From NCBI GenBank assembly GCA_040954595.2, contig CM082595.2, positions 7,874,001-7,938,000 of the forward strand: a stretch of 64,000 nt of DNA, written 5' to 3'. Positions within the stretch are counted from its first letter, which is position 1. Every line of letters begins with the position of its first letter. This DNA is from Balanoglossus misakiensis (lineage: Eukaryota > Hemichordata). This document shows, one piece after another, positions 47,990 to 62,100 of the stretch. The notes below the pieces were generated by a model. It was not told where the DNA came from. It searched no databases and worked only from the letters and a program-made list of their open reading frames with translations. A program made the position numbers and the translations under genes.

Positions 47990-50900
47990 GTAATTAGCAT
48001 GTATGTCATATTAACGTCAAAGGTCATGTGAGGTCACCCGGAATTTGGGTAAAAAGTTTTGACCCCCATACTAGCCCAGGTCCAACAGAAACCAGACCTA
48101 GCCCTATTGATTTGCCTGAAATTAGGTATGCGCATAATAAATGATGTAAAGTGTAAGACTCCATTAAGAGTTCCATCCCTCCAAACACAAATGCTGTACC
48201 TGTTCTGGATGCCAAGATATAGGAAAGTAGGTCAAATGTCACCTGAGGTCACCCAAAATTTGGGCAATTTTTTTTGACCCCATACTTGTCCATGTCCCAC
48301 AAGAACAAACATCTAGCCCTATTACTTAGCCCGGAATTAGGTATGCACATAATTAATGAGTTAAGCAGGTATTACAGGTGAGTCCAAAATTTTGCCTTTT
48401 ATTTTGGTGCCATTGTGCTCACTGACCAATAGACAGTCACTGTAAAGAACCATTGCACAGACGTGCACATAGCTACATAGCTTAACTAAAGGCCTATGGC
48501 TGGGTCCAAAAATATGAAAAAAAATATAGCTGAGAAGGAAGTAGGTCAAAGGTCACCTGAGGTCACCCAAAAATTTAGCAAAATTTGTTGACCTCATACT
48601 GGTTCATGTCCAACAAGAACAAAACCTATAGCCCTATTGTTTAGCCTGGAGTTAAGCATGCACATAATTAATAAGTTAAGCAGGTGTCAAAGATGACCCC
48701 AAAATGTGGCTTTTCAATTTTAGTCCCAACCCTCCAAACGCCAAGTCTGTACCTGCTCTGGATGCCGAGATAAAGGAAAATAGGTCAAAGGTCACCTGAG
48801 GCCACCCAAAATTGGGGCAAGAAATTTTGACCCAATACTGGCCCATGTTCAAAAAAAGCAAACCTCTAGCCCTATTGGTTCCCCTGGAATTATGTATGCA
48901 CATAATTAATGAGATCACCAGGTGTCACAGGTGACCCCCAAATTTGGCCTTTCCATGTTAGTCCCAACCCTCCAAACGCCAAGTATATACCTGCTCTGGA
49001 TGCTGAGATGTAGGAAAGTACGTCAAAGTCACCTGAGGTCACCCAAAATTTGGATAAAACTTTTGACCTCATACTGATCTATGTCCCACAAGAACAAAAC
49101 CTCTAGCCCTATAAGTTAGCCCACAATTAGGTATGCACATAATTAATGAGCGCAGGTGTTACAGGTGAGCCCAAAATTTGGCTTTTTATTTTAATCCAAT
49201 TCTGCTCACTAGCCAATAGACAGTCACTGTACAGGACCATTGCACAGACCAAAATTCCACAATAAGACGTGGACATAGCTGAACTATAAACTGTAGGGAG
49301 AATTAAAGCTGCAAGCAGCATTGAAGGGGCCCAAGCATAGAGTTAATAACCATTAGACTCCATTCAGGGTTGTGCCATTCAAATGCGTAGGCTGTATTTG
49401 CTCTGGATATAGAGATATGGGGAAGTAGGCAACCACCCGAAATGGATGTCTTACAAGTACAAACACAACAACCAAAGGTGAACTTCTACGTTGTAAGTAC
49501 TTCAGTAAGTATACTTCAAAGGTCAGCTGAGGGTACCCAAAAATTGGGCCAAAAATTAGGATTCTTATTTGGTTCATATTCAAGACAACGGAAAATCCTC
49601 GCTGTTTGAGTTTGTCAAATTAGATATGGCCATAATAATGAGTTACGCGAGTAAGTTACAGGTGGCCCCAGGAATTTAGCATTTCATGACGCAGAGGGTC
49701 CTACCCTACCCCTCCAAACACCTGGCTATATATGATGTGCGTGCTAACATATGGAAAGCAGGTCAATGGACACCTGAGGTCACCCAAAAATTTGACAAAA
49801 AATGTTCATTCCTGTTTATGTCATGTGCAACAAATCCTACATTTGCAACCATTTCACTTTGCCTACCATTAGGTATGCACGTAATACATGAATCAAGCAG
49901 GTGTCGCAGGTATCCCCCTGTATTTGACATTTCATGATAGTTTCATCCCTCCAAATACCAAAGCTGCACCTGTACAACGGGCTGAGATATGGCACTGTAC
50001 GACATAGGTCATCCAAATCAACGTATACATTTGGGCAAAAACAAACTGACACTTACATTCGTCCCTGTGGAACAAAAACCACACATATTGCCCTGTTGGT
50101 TAGTGTCCAATTAAATGTACAAAATCAATGACTTAGGCAGGTGCAACAGGGGACCCCGCCTTTGGTATATCATTATGGTCCCATCCGTATATGCCCCCCC
50201 CCCCACCCCCCCCCCCAACGCCAAAGCTGCATGCATCTGCTGTGGATGCTCACTAAGCAAAAGTAGGTGAAATGTCACATAAGGTCGCCCATAACTTGAC
50301 AGGAAAATCGGACTTCAAATTGATCCATGTGCAACAAATACCACGCTAGCATCCCTATCATTGACTCCACAATTACGCATGCACATAATTGAGTTACACA
50401 GGTGTCACAGGTGACCCCCGAATCGGGTGTATTACTAGTATTTTGGTCCCATACAGCTGCATGAAGCTGCGTGCCATTACGGGCGACCTGATAACCCCCA
50501 CGGCCACCTGTGGGCCGACCCCCATACTGAACGTCCAGTTGTAACGTCACGACTGAAGTAGGAACTTTTGAACGGCAACGAAGCCTGATCTCTGATTATT
50601 GCTGGTACCATACTCCCTACGTGCAAGAAAATCACTGGTCTTCTGATGTATTTCGGCCACATTAGCGACTGAGGGTCAAAGTCCGCCGCCGCATTACATT
50701 GAATGTTAACCAGTGTAGCCGGGTCTGGATAGAAACATTTGAACGGCAACAGCTAACAAACTCAGCGTAATTCAATAAAACGCCCTAACACAGCCTGAAC
50801 TCCGATAATGTGTTGTCCCAAAATTCATTCCGTGGAAAATAATCACTGGTCAGTTTAGTATTTCAGCCGATTTTCCAAGGACTACTGCAACCCGCCAGAA

Positions 50901-53900
50901 GTGAGTACCCTGCTAATGAGATCTCCACAACATTACGTAATGACGGTCGAAGTCCGATGCCCCAGTGTCCGTCCTCAGCCCACCAAAAAATGCGAATAAT
51001 ATTACAAAAATCTTCTTCTCAAAATCGACGTGGCCTTGGACCTTGAAATTTGGCACAGGGTATTTTGGCCACATGGTCTACAAAAATCGCGAGAAGAATG
51101 TACATGCCCCCATTAACGTGCAAATTAGGTCAATTTGAAAATTTCGCTCGATTATAGCCACCAAGTCACGTGACTAATTACAAATTCAAAGGGCAGGTGC
51201 ACCAGTACTCATGGGCCCCGACCATCGTGCCAAATTTCAAGGTCCTAGGCCACGTTGATTTTGAGAAAAACGGGAGCAAAAAAACGACTCAAGAAGAAAG
51301 AAGAAATATAGCTGCAAGCAGCGATGACGGGCACAAGCTTAAGCCGAAGGTCAAAGGTCATATGTGGTCACCCAAAAATTGGGCAAAAAGTTTTGACCCC
51401 CATACTAGTCCAGGTCCAACAGAAACCAGACCTCTAACCCTATTGGTTTGTCTGAAATTTGATATGCACATAATTAATGATGTAAAGTGTAAGACTCTAT
51501 CAATAGTTCGATCCATCCAAACACAAATGCTGTACCTGTTCTGGATGCCGAGATATAGGAAAGTAGGTCAAAGGTCACCTGAGGCCATCTGAAAGTTTAG
51601 CAAAAAATTTTGACCCCATACCAGTCCAGGTCCAACAAAAATCAGGCCTCTAACCCTATTGGTTCGCCTAGAATTAGATATGCACATAATTAATGGAGTA
51701 ACGTATAAGGCTTCATTAGGAGTTCCATGCCTCCAAATGTCAAGGCTGTATCTGCGCTGGTTGTCGAGATATGGTAAAGTAGGTCAAAGGTCACCTGAGG
51801 TCACCCAAAATTGGGCAAGAAATTTTAACCCCATACTGGTCCATGTTCAACAAAAATCAAACCTCTAGCCCTATTGGCTAGCCTGGAATTAGGTATGCAC
51901 ATAATTAATGAGATAAGCAGGTGTCACAGGTGACCCCTAATTTTGTCTTTTCAATTTTAGTCACAACCCTCCAAACGCCAAGTCAGTACCTGCTGTGGAT
52001 GCCGAGATATAGGAAAGTAGGTCAAAGGTCACCTGAGGTCACCCAAAATTTGGGCAAAAATTTTTGATGCCATACTGATCCTCTAGCCTTATTAGTTAGC
52101 CTGAAATTAGGTATGCACATAATTAATGAGTTAAGCAGGTGTTACAGGTGAGCCCAAAATTTTGCCTTTTATTGTGGTCCCATTCTGCTCACGGGCCAAT
52201 AGAGAGTCACTGTACAGGACCATTGCACAGCCGACGTGGACATAGCGTCATAGCTTAACTATAGAAAGTATAGGCCCATGGCTGGGTTCAAAAATATGAA
52301 AAATAAAAAAATCTTCTTCTCAAAATAGACTTGGCCCACGGCCTTGACATTTGGCATGTAGGACACTGACCACATGGTCTGCAAAAATCGCTAAAAGAAT
52401 TTTGATATCTCCATTCATATGCAAATTAGGCCCATTTGAAAACTTTGCCCATATATGGTCATCAGGTCCCATGACTAATTAAACATTCACAGGGATACTG
52501 CACCAGCTCTCATAGACCTGCACCATTGTGCCAAGTTTGAGATTTGTAGGTTCAGCCGTTTTCAAGATCTACCTGAGCAAAAAAACTACACAAGAAGAAA
52601 AAGATGAAATATAGCTGCAACCAGCGATGACGGGCACAAGCTTAAGCCGAAGGTCAAAGGTCATATGTGGTCACCCAAAATTTGGGCAAAAAGTTTTGAC
52701 CCCCATACTAGTCCAGGTCCAACAGAAACCTGACCTCTAGCCCTATTGGTTTGTCTGAAATTAGAAATGCACATAATTAATGATGTAAAGTGGAAGACTC
52801 CATTAATAGTTCGATCCATCCAAACACAAATGATGTACCTGTTCTGGATGCCGAGATATAGCAAAGTAGGTCAAATGTCACCTTAGGTCACCCAAAATTT
52901 GGGCAAAATTTTTGACCCCATACTGATCCATGTCCCACAAGAACAAAACCTCTAGCCCTATTGGTTAGCCTGGAATTAGGTATGCACATAATTAATGAGA
53001 TATGCAGGTGTCACAGGTGACCCCCAATTTTGGCTTTTCAATTTTAGTCCCAACCCTCCAAACGCCAAGTCTGTGCCTGCTCTGGTTGCCAAGATATGGT
53101 AAATTAGGTCAAAGGTCACATGAGGTCATGCAAAATTTGGGTAAGAAATTTTGACCCTATACTGGTCCATGTTCAACAAAAATCAAACCTCTAACCCCAT
53201 TGGTTAGCCTGGAATTAGGTATGCACATAATTAATGAGATAAGCAGGTGTCACAGGTGACCTTCAATTTTGTCTTTTTTAATTTTAGTCACAACCCTCCA
53301 AACGCCAAGTCTGTACCTGCTGTGAATGCCGAGATATAGGAAAGTAGGTCAAAGGTCACCTGAGGTCACCCAAAATTTGGGCAAAAATTTTTGATCCCAT
53401 ACTGGTCCATGTCCCACAAGAACAAACCCTCTAGCCCTATTAGTTAGCCTGGAATTAGGTATGCACATAATTAATGAGTTAAGCAGGTGTTACAGGTGAG
53501 CCCAAAATTTTGCCTTTTATTGTGGTCCCATTCTGCTCACGGGCCAATAGAGAGTCACTGTACAGGACCATTGCACAGCCAACGTGGACATAGCGTGATA
53601 GCTTAACTATAGAAAGTATAGGCCTATGGCTGGGTCCAAAAATATGAAAAATAAAAAAATCTTCTTCTCAAAATAGACTTGGCCCACGGCCTTGACATTT
53701 GGCATGTAGGACACTGACCACATGGTCTGCAAAAATCGCTAAAAGAATTTTGATATCTCCATTCATATGCAAATTAGGCCCATTTGAAAACTTTGCCCAT
53801 ATATGGTCATCAGGTCACATGACTTATTAAACATTCACGAGGGTACAGCACCAGCTCTCATAGGCCTGCACCACTGTGCCAAGTTTGAGATTTGTAGGTT

Positions 53901-53965
53901 CAGCCGTTTTCAAGATCCTGTTGGGCAAAAAAACGACACAAGAAAAAAAAAAAGAAGAAAAAACC
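47990..53965. repeat. 6-kb array of ~240-330-bp units with AGGTCA half-sites
   Basis: Imperfect tandem units share, in order: AGGTCA half-sites, 'CACCCAAAATTTGGGCAAAA', 'TTTTGACCCCATACTGGTCC', 'CTCTAGCCCTATTGG', 'GGTATGCACATAATTAATGA', 'CAGGTGTCACAGGTGACCCC', 'CCAACCCTCCAAACGCCAAG', 'CTGGATGCCGAGATATAGG'. Older, more diverged units fill 49340-50470; two younger blocks (51340-52610 and 52650-53960) are near-duplicates of each other. Each ends in a separate module, 'CTTCTTCTCAAAATAGACTT...', that closes with a GCTGCAAGCAGCGATGACGG-type join. No coding frame is supported. Confidence 0.85.
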
Positions 53966-53978
53966 CAGTAATACCAAT

Positions 53979-54115
53979 AGGGCACAAGCCTGCTTGGCTT
54001 GTGCCCTAAAAACCCCAGTAATACCAATAGGGCACAAGCGCCTGAGGGCGCTTGTGCCCTAAAAACTCCAGCAATAACAGAAGGGGACCAAGCGCCTGAG
54101 GGCGCTTGGTCCCCT
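53979..54115. repeat. Three consecutive perfect hairpins
   Basis: Hairpin 1: 53979-54007, arms AGGGCACAAGCC. Hairpin 2: 54029-54060, arms AGGGCACAAGCGCC, loop TGAG. Hairpin 3: 54082-54115, arms AGGGGACCAAGCGCC, loop TGAG. They are spaced about 50 bp apart and separated by AAAAACCCCAGTAATACCAAT-type spacers. They close the tandem array. The arms differ between hairpins but are fully complementary within each. Confidence 0.9.
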
Positions 54116-54133
54116 AAAAATTTAAGTGGTAAT

Positions 54134-54884
54134 TTTCATGAAAGCAAGGTGGTGTCAGAATGAATTATTTTCTTCTATTGCTTCCAAAAGACTTCTCATA
54201 AACCTTAATATTGCAAAGAATTAAAAGGTTTGGATGACTACTATTTTTCTGAAAGCAAGTAACAAAAAAACAGAAAATTATTTCATGGTGACATTTGCAC
54301 ATTTGTTAAGGATAGGTACAGTTCACAGTCACGTGGGAATTGAAATGTAAATACACAACGTTTGTGCCTGTGACATAGGGGATTGTCGTGTGGTACTGTT
54401 GAATGTAAAGTCGATTCTTTTGATGTCAAATTCTTTGGCTTCTCTTTGTTAGTGTAATGAAAGACTACAAACATTTGGGTCAATTCAACCGGCTTCATCA
54501 AATATTACACTATGAATTTAGATCTTAGCATTGCACCAATCATTTCCCGGGGGCAAACCATAGCATTTCATGAAAGCAAGGTGGTGTCAGAATGAATTAT
54601 TTTCTTCTATTGCTTCCAAAAGACTTCTCATAAACCTTAATATTGCAAAGAATTAAAAGGTTTGGATGACTACTATTTTTCTGAAAGCAAGTAACAAAAA
54701 AACAGAAAATTATTTCAAGGTGACATTTGCACATTTGTTAAGGATAGGGACAGTTCACAGTCATGTGGGAATTGAAATGACGATTGTGCTTGTGACATAG
54801 GGGATTTGTCGTGTGGTACATTTGAATGTAAAGTCGGTTCTTTTGATGTCAAATTATTTGGCTTCTCTTTGTGAGTGTAATGCT
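54134..54884. repeat. Direct tandem duplication, period about 432 bp
   Basis: TTTCATGAAAGCAAGGTGGTG starts at about 54134 and again at about 54566. The following roughly 310 bp are nearly identical, with a small deletion in the second copy around 54780 and the tail of unit 1 absent. The minus-strand frame at 54501-54283 belongs to the duplicated DNA and has no motif. Confidence 0.85.
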
Positions 54885-54889
54885 AAAAA

Positions 54890-56190
54890 GCTGTTATACA
54901 TGCATCATCATCCATGCATCTTTCCTAAGGCTATTTAGTCCTCATTCAAAAATATTTCTGATTATCGCTTTCTGATAGCTTATCGTTCCCTTGGGTTTCA
55001 AACATTTACAGTACTTCTCAAACATTTCACCCTTATTAATTATCTTTGACGTTTAATCTCATTTTTCATTGTTTTGCATCTTGGTTTCTATCTTTTTTGT
55101 AAATTTTCAACATTTCCTTGCAGTCCACAATAATATTATTTTAGAGTACCCTTGAACTGAAAAACAGTTAATGGTACTAGCAAGTCCTGGATGAAATATA
55201 ATGTTCACCAATTGTGTATTTTTAGAGTCACATATAACGTCACGTGGATTCCTGTGTGTACACTACACCAAGTCGATATAGATGACATCACCAAGCACTT
55301 ACTGCTGAAAAATAATTATTTAGGAAAGCTTGACAAAAAATTTGTTGAGTACGCATAAAATTATTCATTTTCAGTAATGCACTAAAATTTTGCCGCAAGT
55401 TATAGATTCAACCTAACTAAAACAATACCCGAAAAAATTGTCCACATGTCATTAGAGACAGTTACATGAAATTGTTCCATTCACTTTCTCTATACCTATT
55501 ACTTGCGTGAATCGAGGCGTACATAGGCCTACATGCATTTCAGTACATATACTAAGTTAGCAATATCTTACACCAACTGTCATAAGTTTAATGCACATTT
55601 ATAACATTAATTTTCATTCATCATTTGCTATAAAGCAATCCTGTCAAAGTTTTAAGGGCATATTTGAATGTTTTATGCATTTAAGTTTTCTATTAGGGCC
55701 ATCGGAAAATAGAAGACATTTATCATCGAGCTTCTGACCATTGGCATTTTGAAAACAAAACATAATTCGCTTAATAATGTTGCCATTTTCGAAACATCTG
55801 ACATCACTTCCTGGTCTTTTTTGGCGGAAGTCCATATACATGCATCTTTCTTTCACGGAATTGACTTTGTGTGTTTTGTTGATTGGATGTGCTGTACTCT
55901 ATTGTCTTGCAACCGGCAAAGGAAATACTGGATATTTGAAATTGACCTATGAACTTAAGAACATGAATGGGTTTTCTCTCAATTATTGCTTACATTATTA
56001 ATACATGCCATTCATCAGACATTGGGAAATATAACGGAATATATAATTTCATGCAGGTCATGTTTCAATTGAAATGAAACCTGCTATTCACAAGTTTCCT
56101 TTTTCGTGTCTCTATGGCAACACTGGTATAGTTAAATGAGTGAGTTTCTAACTCTCTAGATCACATCAAGTCTTGATAGAAAACACTGAA
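54890..56190. other. Upstream region of the GPS protein gene
   Basis: AT-rich with short chance frames (55644-55856 on -, 55749-56001 on +), no recognised repeat and no recognised exon. The promoter of the following gene should lie here, but no specific element can be named. Confidence 0.3.
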
Positions 56191-56191
56191 T

Positions 56192-59100
56192 ATGTATTAC
56201 CTGGCAAGTCTCGTTTTTATATTGCTGTGTTGTGCTTATATTGCTTTGTCGATACAAGGTAAGTGTAGAAAAGACATATGGACTAAAATCTAACCTTAGA
56301 CGGTGTTTTTGTCAATTTTTGATATTTCTGTGGCCTTTATTTATCCTTAGTAGATCTATTAGCGTGCAGTTTAGGTAGATCTTATTTATATTTTCTGTGT
56401 TAATATAGGATATTTTAAACTGACACGATTTAATTTGACATTTTCTTTATTTTTGTTCCAAAAATTTTATAAAACAACTAGAGAAATTGCTCTTAAATTT
56501 ATTATGAACATGTCTCTTTAATGCCCTTTAAAATCATTGCACAGTTAACAATATTCGTGGTATTAAAATTAATTTTGAGAATGCGCTTATGTGGCCTACT
56601 TATTTTCTTGTTACTTGTCAATAATATTGTAACCAACATATTGTATTTGGGAGCAATTTTGCGCAAAAACTCCTATTTCAAGAAATCCCTTGTCTGACTG
56701 CTTTTTGATTTGGTTTATAGGGTCATGTCGAAATAGTCGTGGAAATATTGTACTTGCGATCAGTTCTTCCTGATTTGTGGTCAAAAACTAAAAAAAATGG
56801 CTTGCCGAAATTTTGTTTGAGGGTCCTGGGTATTCGTATCATGAGTAAACAAATAACTAAGTCAATCCCATCTCTATAACGTAAGCAAACTTGGCTATAT
56901 TGCAAATAAATTTGCCTCGTGTGTAAAACGGTTTGTAATAAGTCTTCTGTTGGCTGTTTTAAACAGCTTACTACAGATTTCAAAATACCTTGGAAATTCT
57001 TTGTCCTCTGGTGATAAAATAAACGTCTTTTGTAACAAAAGTAGTGAGTGCGTGTTGAGAGAGACGTGAACAGAAATGGGTGGAAGATTCGAGCACGGAC
57101 GACGAGAGTTGTTTAGCGTGTCGATGCTGCTCTACGAAGCTCGTAGTTACCTTCTGACCGGGACATTTGCGCTTAAACGGACTGGGTTCCATCCGATGGG
57201 TTCTTGCCGATTGCCACACGCCGGCGGGTATGAAAAGTGTAGACGAAGACGACGATCCGACAGCACCGCTCCCGACATGACCAGCTCCACGCCACTTTGA
57301 GCTGCACCGCGGTCGGATATCCCACCCCGGCTGCCGGACAGCATATGAAGGTGTCTGAGCATTTTCTAGTCAAAGTGTACACGTTTAAAACTTTGGGGTT
57401 TTCGGAATGGAAATAGCGGAACAAGAACATGGATTTATACTAATCATGAACGCCAAACAAACGTTGAAAAAGCCAGATCTGAAAAAAAAATCCGCTGGGC
57501 GCGATGACGCGCCGACGTTATTTTTCAAACAATGTAACCTGTCACGCTGAGTTCATATATTTTGCTGCCACAAACAAGTTCATGCGTAGGTCGAGAAAGT
57601 TCTCAAGCGGCCGGATGATCGCTGCAAGGTTAGTGGCGGCCTCGCACGCCCGAATTTGCCACAAAACTATCAGTCCACACAGCGATGCGGTTCAAACTCT
57701 TCCGTTGTATTTCATTTCAACAACACAAATTCAGAATACAACACGGCAGTTTGGTACGTCGTCTCTATCCTACACTGCTTATTCTCATCTCAATCGTCTC
57801 TCTTCGCAATCCCTCGATTCTCTAAAAGAAAGTTCAACAGACGGGATACACTGCAACCCGCGGAACTAGCAATTCACGTCTCTGCTTCAAAGGAATATAC
57901 CGACCTGAAGTGGGGAACGCAGTCCGTTCAAGCGTAAATGTCCCGGTCAGAAGGTAACTACGAGCTTCGTAGAGCAGCATTCGACACGCTAAACAACTCT
58001 CGTCGTTTGCAACACGCTATTTTTTTTCCAAGTCCACGTTTGGTCGGACAAACGATTTCTGACGGTTCGACAGACGGTGGGTATTGACACGTCTGCTTGC
58101 GAAAATTCCGCCAATTTTTGTTGAATTTCTCCGTATGAAATCGAAGGAGTTTGTCATTTTAAATACTCGATATATTGCTCTTCATCATTACGAAGTTTCC
58201 TTGGTTGTCAGTGCAAAACATCCTCATACAAGGTTCAGAGTAGACTACAGACAATCTCACAGTGGGATTACGAACGTTTGAAACGGTTAATTTGTTGCAA
58301 AATAAACAAAGTGCGGTATTCGGTTTCATGAAATTAGACTCGAACACAAAGAATTTGCAAGGTATTTTGAAATCGGTAGTATAGTTAACAACATTGCAAC
58401 CCTTAAAGGGACAAAGTCTCTCTCTCGCTGACCCCTTTTCCATTAATTATGTTTGATACAAGACAGCGTTTATATTATTCTACATGTGGATATATAGTGA
58501 ATCAACATTCGATCACACACAACTTCCGTCCCGCTTGTAGACACGAGAGTGGAAAACTCGCCAAAATGAATAATCAGTCTTTACCATTTATTCATTTTGG
58601 GCGAGTTGTTACTCTCAAATCCTACGAACAGGATGGAAGTTGTGTGTGGTGGAACCTTAATTCACTATCATGATATATCCACAACCTCATACTTCTATTA
58701 TATTCTATTTCTTTTTGTCAGAATACTTTGATATATACGCCCTAAGAAATGGCCAGGCAGTTGGAGTTAGTCCTCCAAACTATCCAGATGATCACAAGTG
58801 CACTTGGACCCTGACCAATACTGATGGTGGACTAATAATAGTCTGCTTCAGTCATTTCGAGTTGGTCTCGCAAAATGACTCCCTTGCACTTCGAGACGAG
58901 AACAATGAAAGCAATATTAAACAAAAGCGCAATTATATATACGATGATATGCCCATTGTCCCACCCATCTTTGTATCGTTCGGTGATGTCACTACGATGG
59001 TTTGGACGACAAGTGAGCAAAATCCTGGATCATTTCATGCGACTGTAACTGCAGTGGAAAGTGAGTATCAAGTGTTTCATTTCAATTATATCTCAATTGA

Positions 59101-62100
59101 AGAAGAAGAAGAAGAAGAAGAAGAACAACAACAATGACGGTGTCAAAATGTTTTATTTTCCTTTCTTTTTAATATCTATCGTCATCGTCACCGTCATTAT
59201 TAGGGTAGGGAGATCGAGATTGCTGTGTCAATACCGCTATTAATAATGGAAAATTGTCGCCGATCTCCATGCTACGTCTACAAAGAAAACCCAGGTGACT
59301 TTTATGAAAAAAATCTCCTCATATATGTAGCAAAGGTTTTGAGGGCTATCATTTATCTGAAAATGTGTTCCCAGAGGCTTATGATGCGTCAGTGTAGAGG
59401 GCGGTATACCGGTAGACCAACAAGAGTAATTTCAAGCACACACGCTTCCTTGAGTGTCATAGTAAAGTCATCCAATGATTGTTTTTTTATATAAATTTGT
59501 GTACAAAAACACTCAATGTTGGCATGAAGGTTACACCTATATTAAAATCTACTGGATTGAATGGCCAAAGATTTTCTCACATAAGCATATCTAATAGTTT
59601 GTCTAATGTTCTCATTTGTACAATATAAATATTCTTCATCAGTGACGTGCGTTAAATCTCAACGTTCACATATGCCCAGGGCACTATGCTCGCTGCTTTA
59701 ATTTCGTACCGTCATTTCTATACATTTCTACCCAAAACACTTTTGCATTATATTTCTTTTGTAGGCACCTTCTCTCTGTACGAATGTCCAGTTGTATCAG
59801 GTGTAAGTATTAAACCAGACTGCTGAAAGGAATTCTTATTAAAATGCAACATAAGAGCGCAGTTTGAATCAAGCGCAGCGCCCCCAATGGGCAAAGAACG
59901 AGTAAGCTTCAGAACACGCTCTCCTGACGAGCGAATGAGGGCGTGGTTCAAAGGAATATAGTTAACCATGATTATTTACCGTTCAAAGTTTAGATCAAGA
60001 TAATAAATATTTGTCCATATATATCCGCGCGAAAGACGTGTGCCATAACATGGCCTAGGTCATTCGATGACTTAGACTTGCCCTCTCATCATTGCAATAT
60101 GTAGATTTCATGTAATCATATTTTTAAGGACTCTGACAGTAAACAACATTGGAAAAATATGAAAAATAATATGAACACTCTGAAAAATATTTATATTTTG
60201 TTTACTGTACGACTATCTTGGAACTTTTATATGTTAAAAAGTCAAAATGAACTAACAAATGCTTCATTGTGTCATTTCTGAACTCCGACAGGTGCTTGAA
60301 CCATTTCCTCGAGCATCTGCTATGATCAAGGAACTAATGGATCTAAACCTGCCTCTAGATTCAAGTCGGAACATAGCTAAAGGCAAGCGATTTCACATTT
60401 CTGACAAAAAATACACGTTCCAGTTCACGATGTCCAGACTGTGCAAACTTTGCAATGGCCATATATTTGAACATCATGTGTTAGACTAATGTTGAAGTGA
60501 TGCCCGAATATAATCAATATATGTAATGAACAACGGACAATAGGGAAATGCATATAACTCATTCTGCCTACAGTTTCAATTTCAAATCTTACAGAAATCC
60601 TGGCGCTTCTGGATGAAGGCATTGTGACTCTTCCGTCGCCGGCCGAAGATGAAACAACAGACGTGGTGACCAAGTTCCTTCTAAACGCAACCGATTCCCT
60701 CGCCAAGACTGTTCTACGTGGGATGGAACCCGGCAGTGGGCCAGTTACCATGGATTCAGAATTCTTTCAATTGCATTTGGAAAGCGATTCTGTGGTGCAT
60801 CTTACCGACACCTCTATGTTACTCCGAGGCGGCAATGGTGTGAAGTTTCCACCGGCAGAGAAGATGTTCTCCAATTTAACCTCTGGAGCAATTGTTAACA
60901 GGATTGTAAGAGTCTAACCCTTGTTGTTGAACATAAGATGTTATTGCTTCTCTCTCTCTCTATTTCCTTAAACACACTCTGTAAACACATGCCAATGAAG
61001 TTTATAATACATTATCGCCCATAGGTTAGTGTTTTGAACAGAAGTTTGCTTCTTCAAGACTACAATGAACGGAACACATTTCCAAGAAAATTTGTGTTGA
61101 GCTTGTCGTTCACTGATAGAGAAGGCAGAGAGTTAGAAGGTATTATATTATCATCACAATATTGCTTTCTATATGGTATGAGTTGGAATCGGATAAAATC
61201 TAACATTGAAAGATTTGTATGAACTCTACCTAACTTGGTTTGTCTGTAAATATGGATATGCAATATATATTTTCTGTTCAGCATCAACATCTGCATAAAA
61301 GTTATTCTCTATTCACCCTTCCAGTGAAAGATACTAAAGAAGACATTGAAATTACATTTGCTAGTGAAGCCCCTGAGCCAGAAACCGTCTCATTGATCGA
61401 AGGTGTGTACACTGTAGTCCATGATGTCACATATTTTGGATTAAATGTCGAGGTAGAGGTAAGTGAATGGAAATAAAACTAGTAAAATCAATTCTGATTA
61501 TGTATACTGCTTTGGGCTATCGGCCAGCCAATACTAACAGATGTAAGCAAAAAGTGTTCATATTTCTCGCAAAATTAATATTCATTCTATATATTCTATC
61601 GTCGCAGATAGCATGGTTGTTCCAACCAATTATCATTAAGTTTGAAAATTGCAAACCTCTGTATGGAAATACAACGGTGTACGTCTTCAAAGAACACACG
61701 ACTTACAATGACGAATACGTTGGATACCAGTTCGCTGTTGACATGGAATTTGCAGGAGATTATTCCACGGTGTTAATCCCAGAACACTATTTCTTAAGAA
61801 CTGGGGAATATTATTTAACATTTACCATTCCCCACAGTAAGCGTCCATGTTTAACATTTACATGTACCTTACACTGCACTTAAGTATTGTACACATTTGC
61901 TGTTTAAAGCACATTTAATAGCTTGTGCATTGTCATGCATCATTTAAATTTACAAGTTCAAACCTATTATTTGTATCAGAACCTATCATATCAATTCATG
62001 TAGTAAGGAAGTCTGAACTACTAGGCCAAAATGCATGAGTCTACATCCAGGGTTTTAAGAGTCGACGTCACCACCACGTCAAAAAGAATACAACTTCTTT

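Noticed and set aside
47990-54115. CRISPR-like array
   Set aside because: Units are long, imperfect and without unique spacers, and the genome is clearly eukaryotic.
59061-59137. Glu/Gln-rich C-terminus on the CUB exon
   Set aside because: It arises only if the intron after the GTGAGT donor is translated through a GAA/CAA microsatellite; the next exon joins in phase instead.
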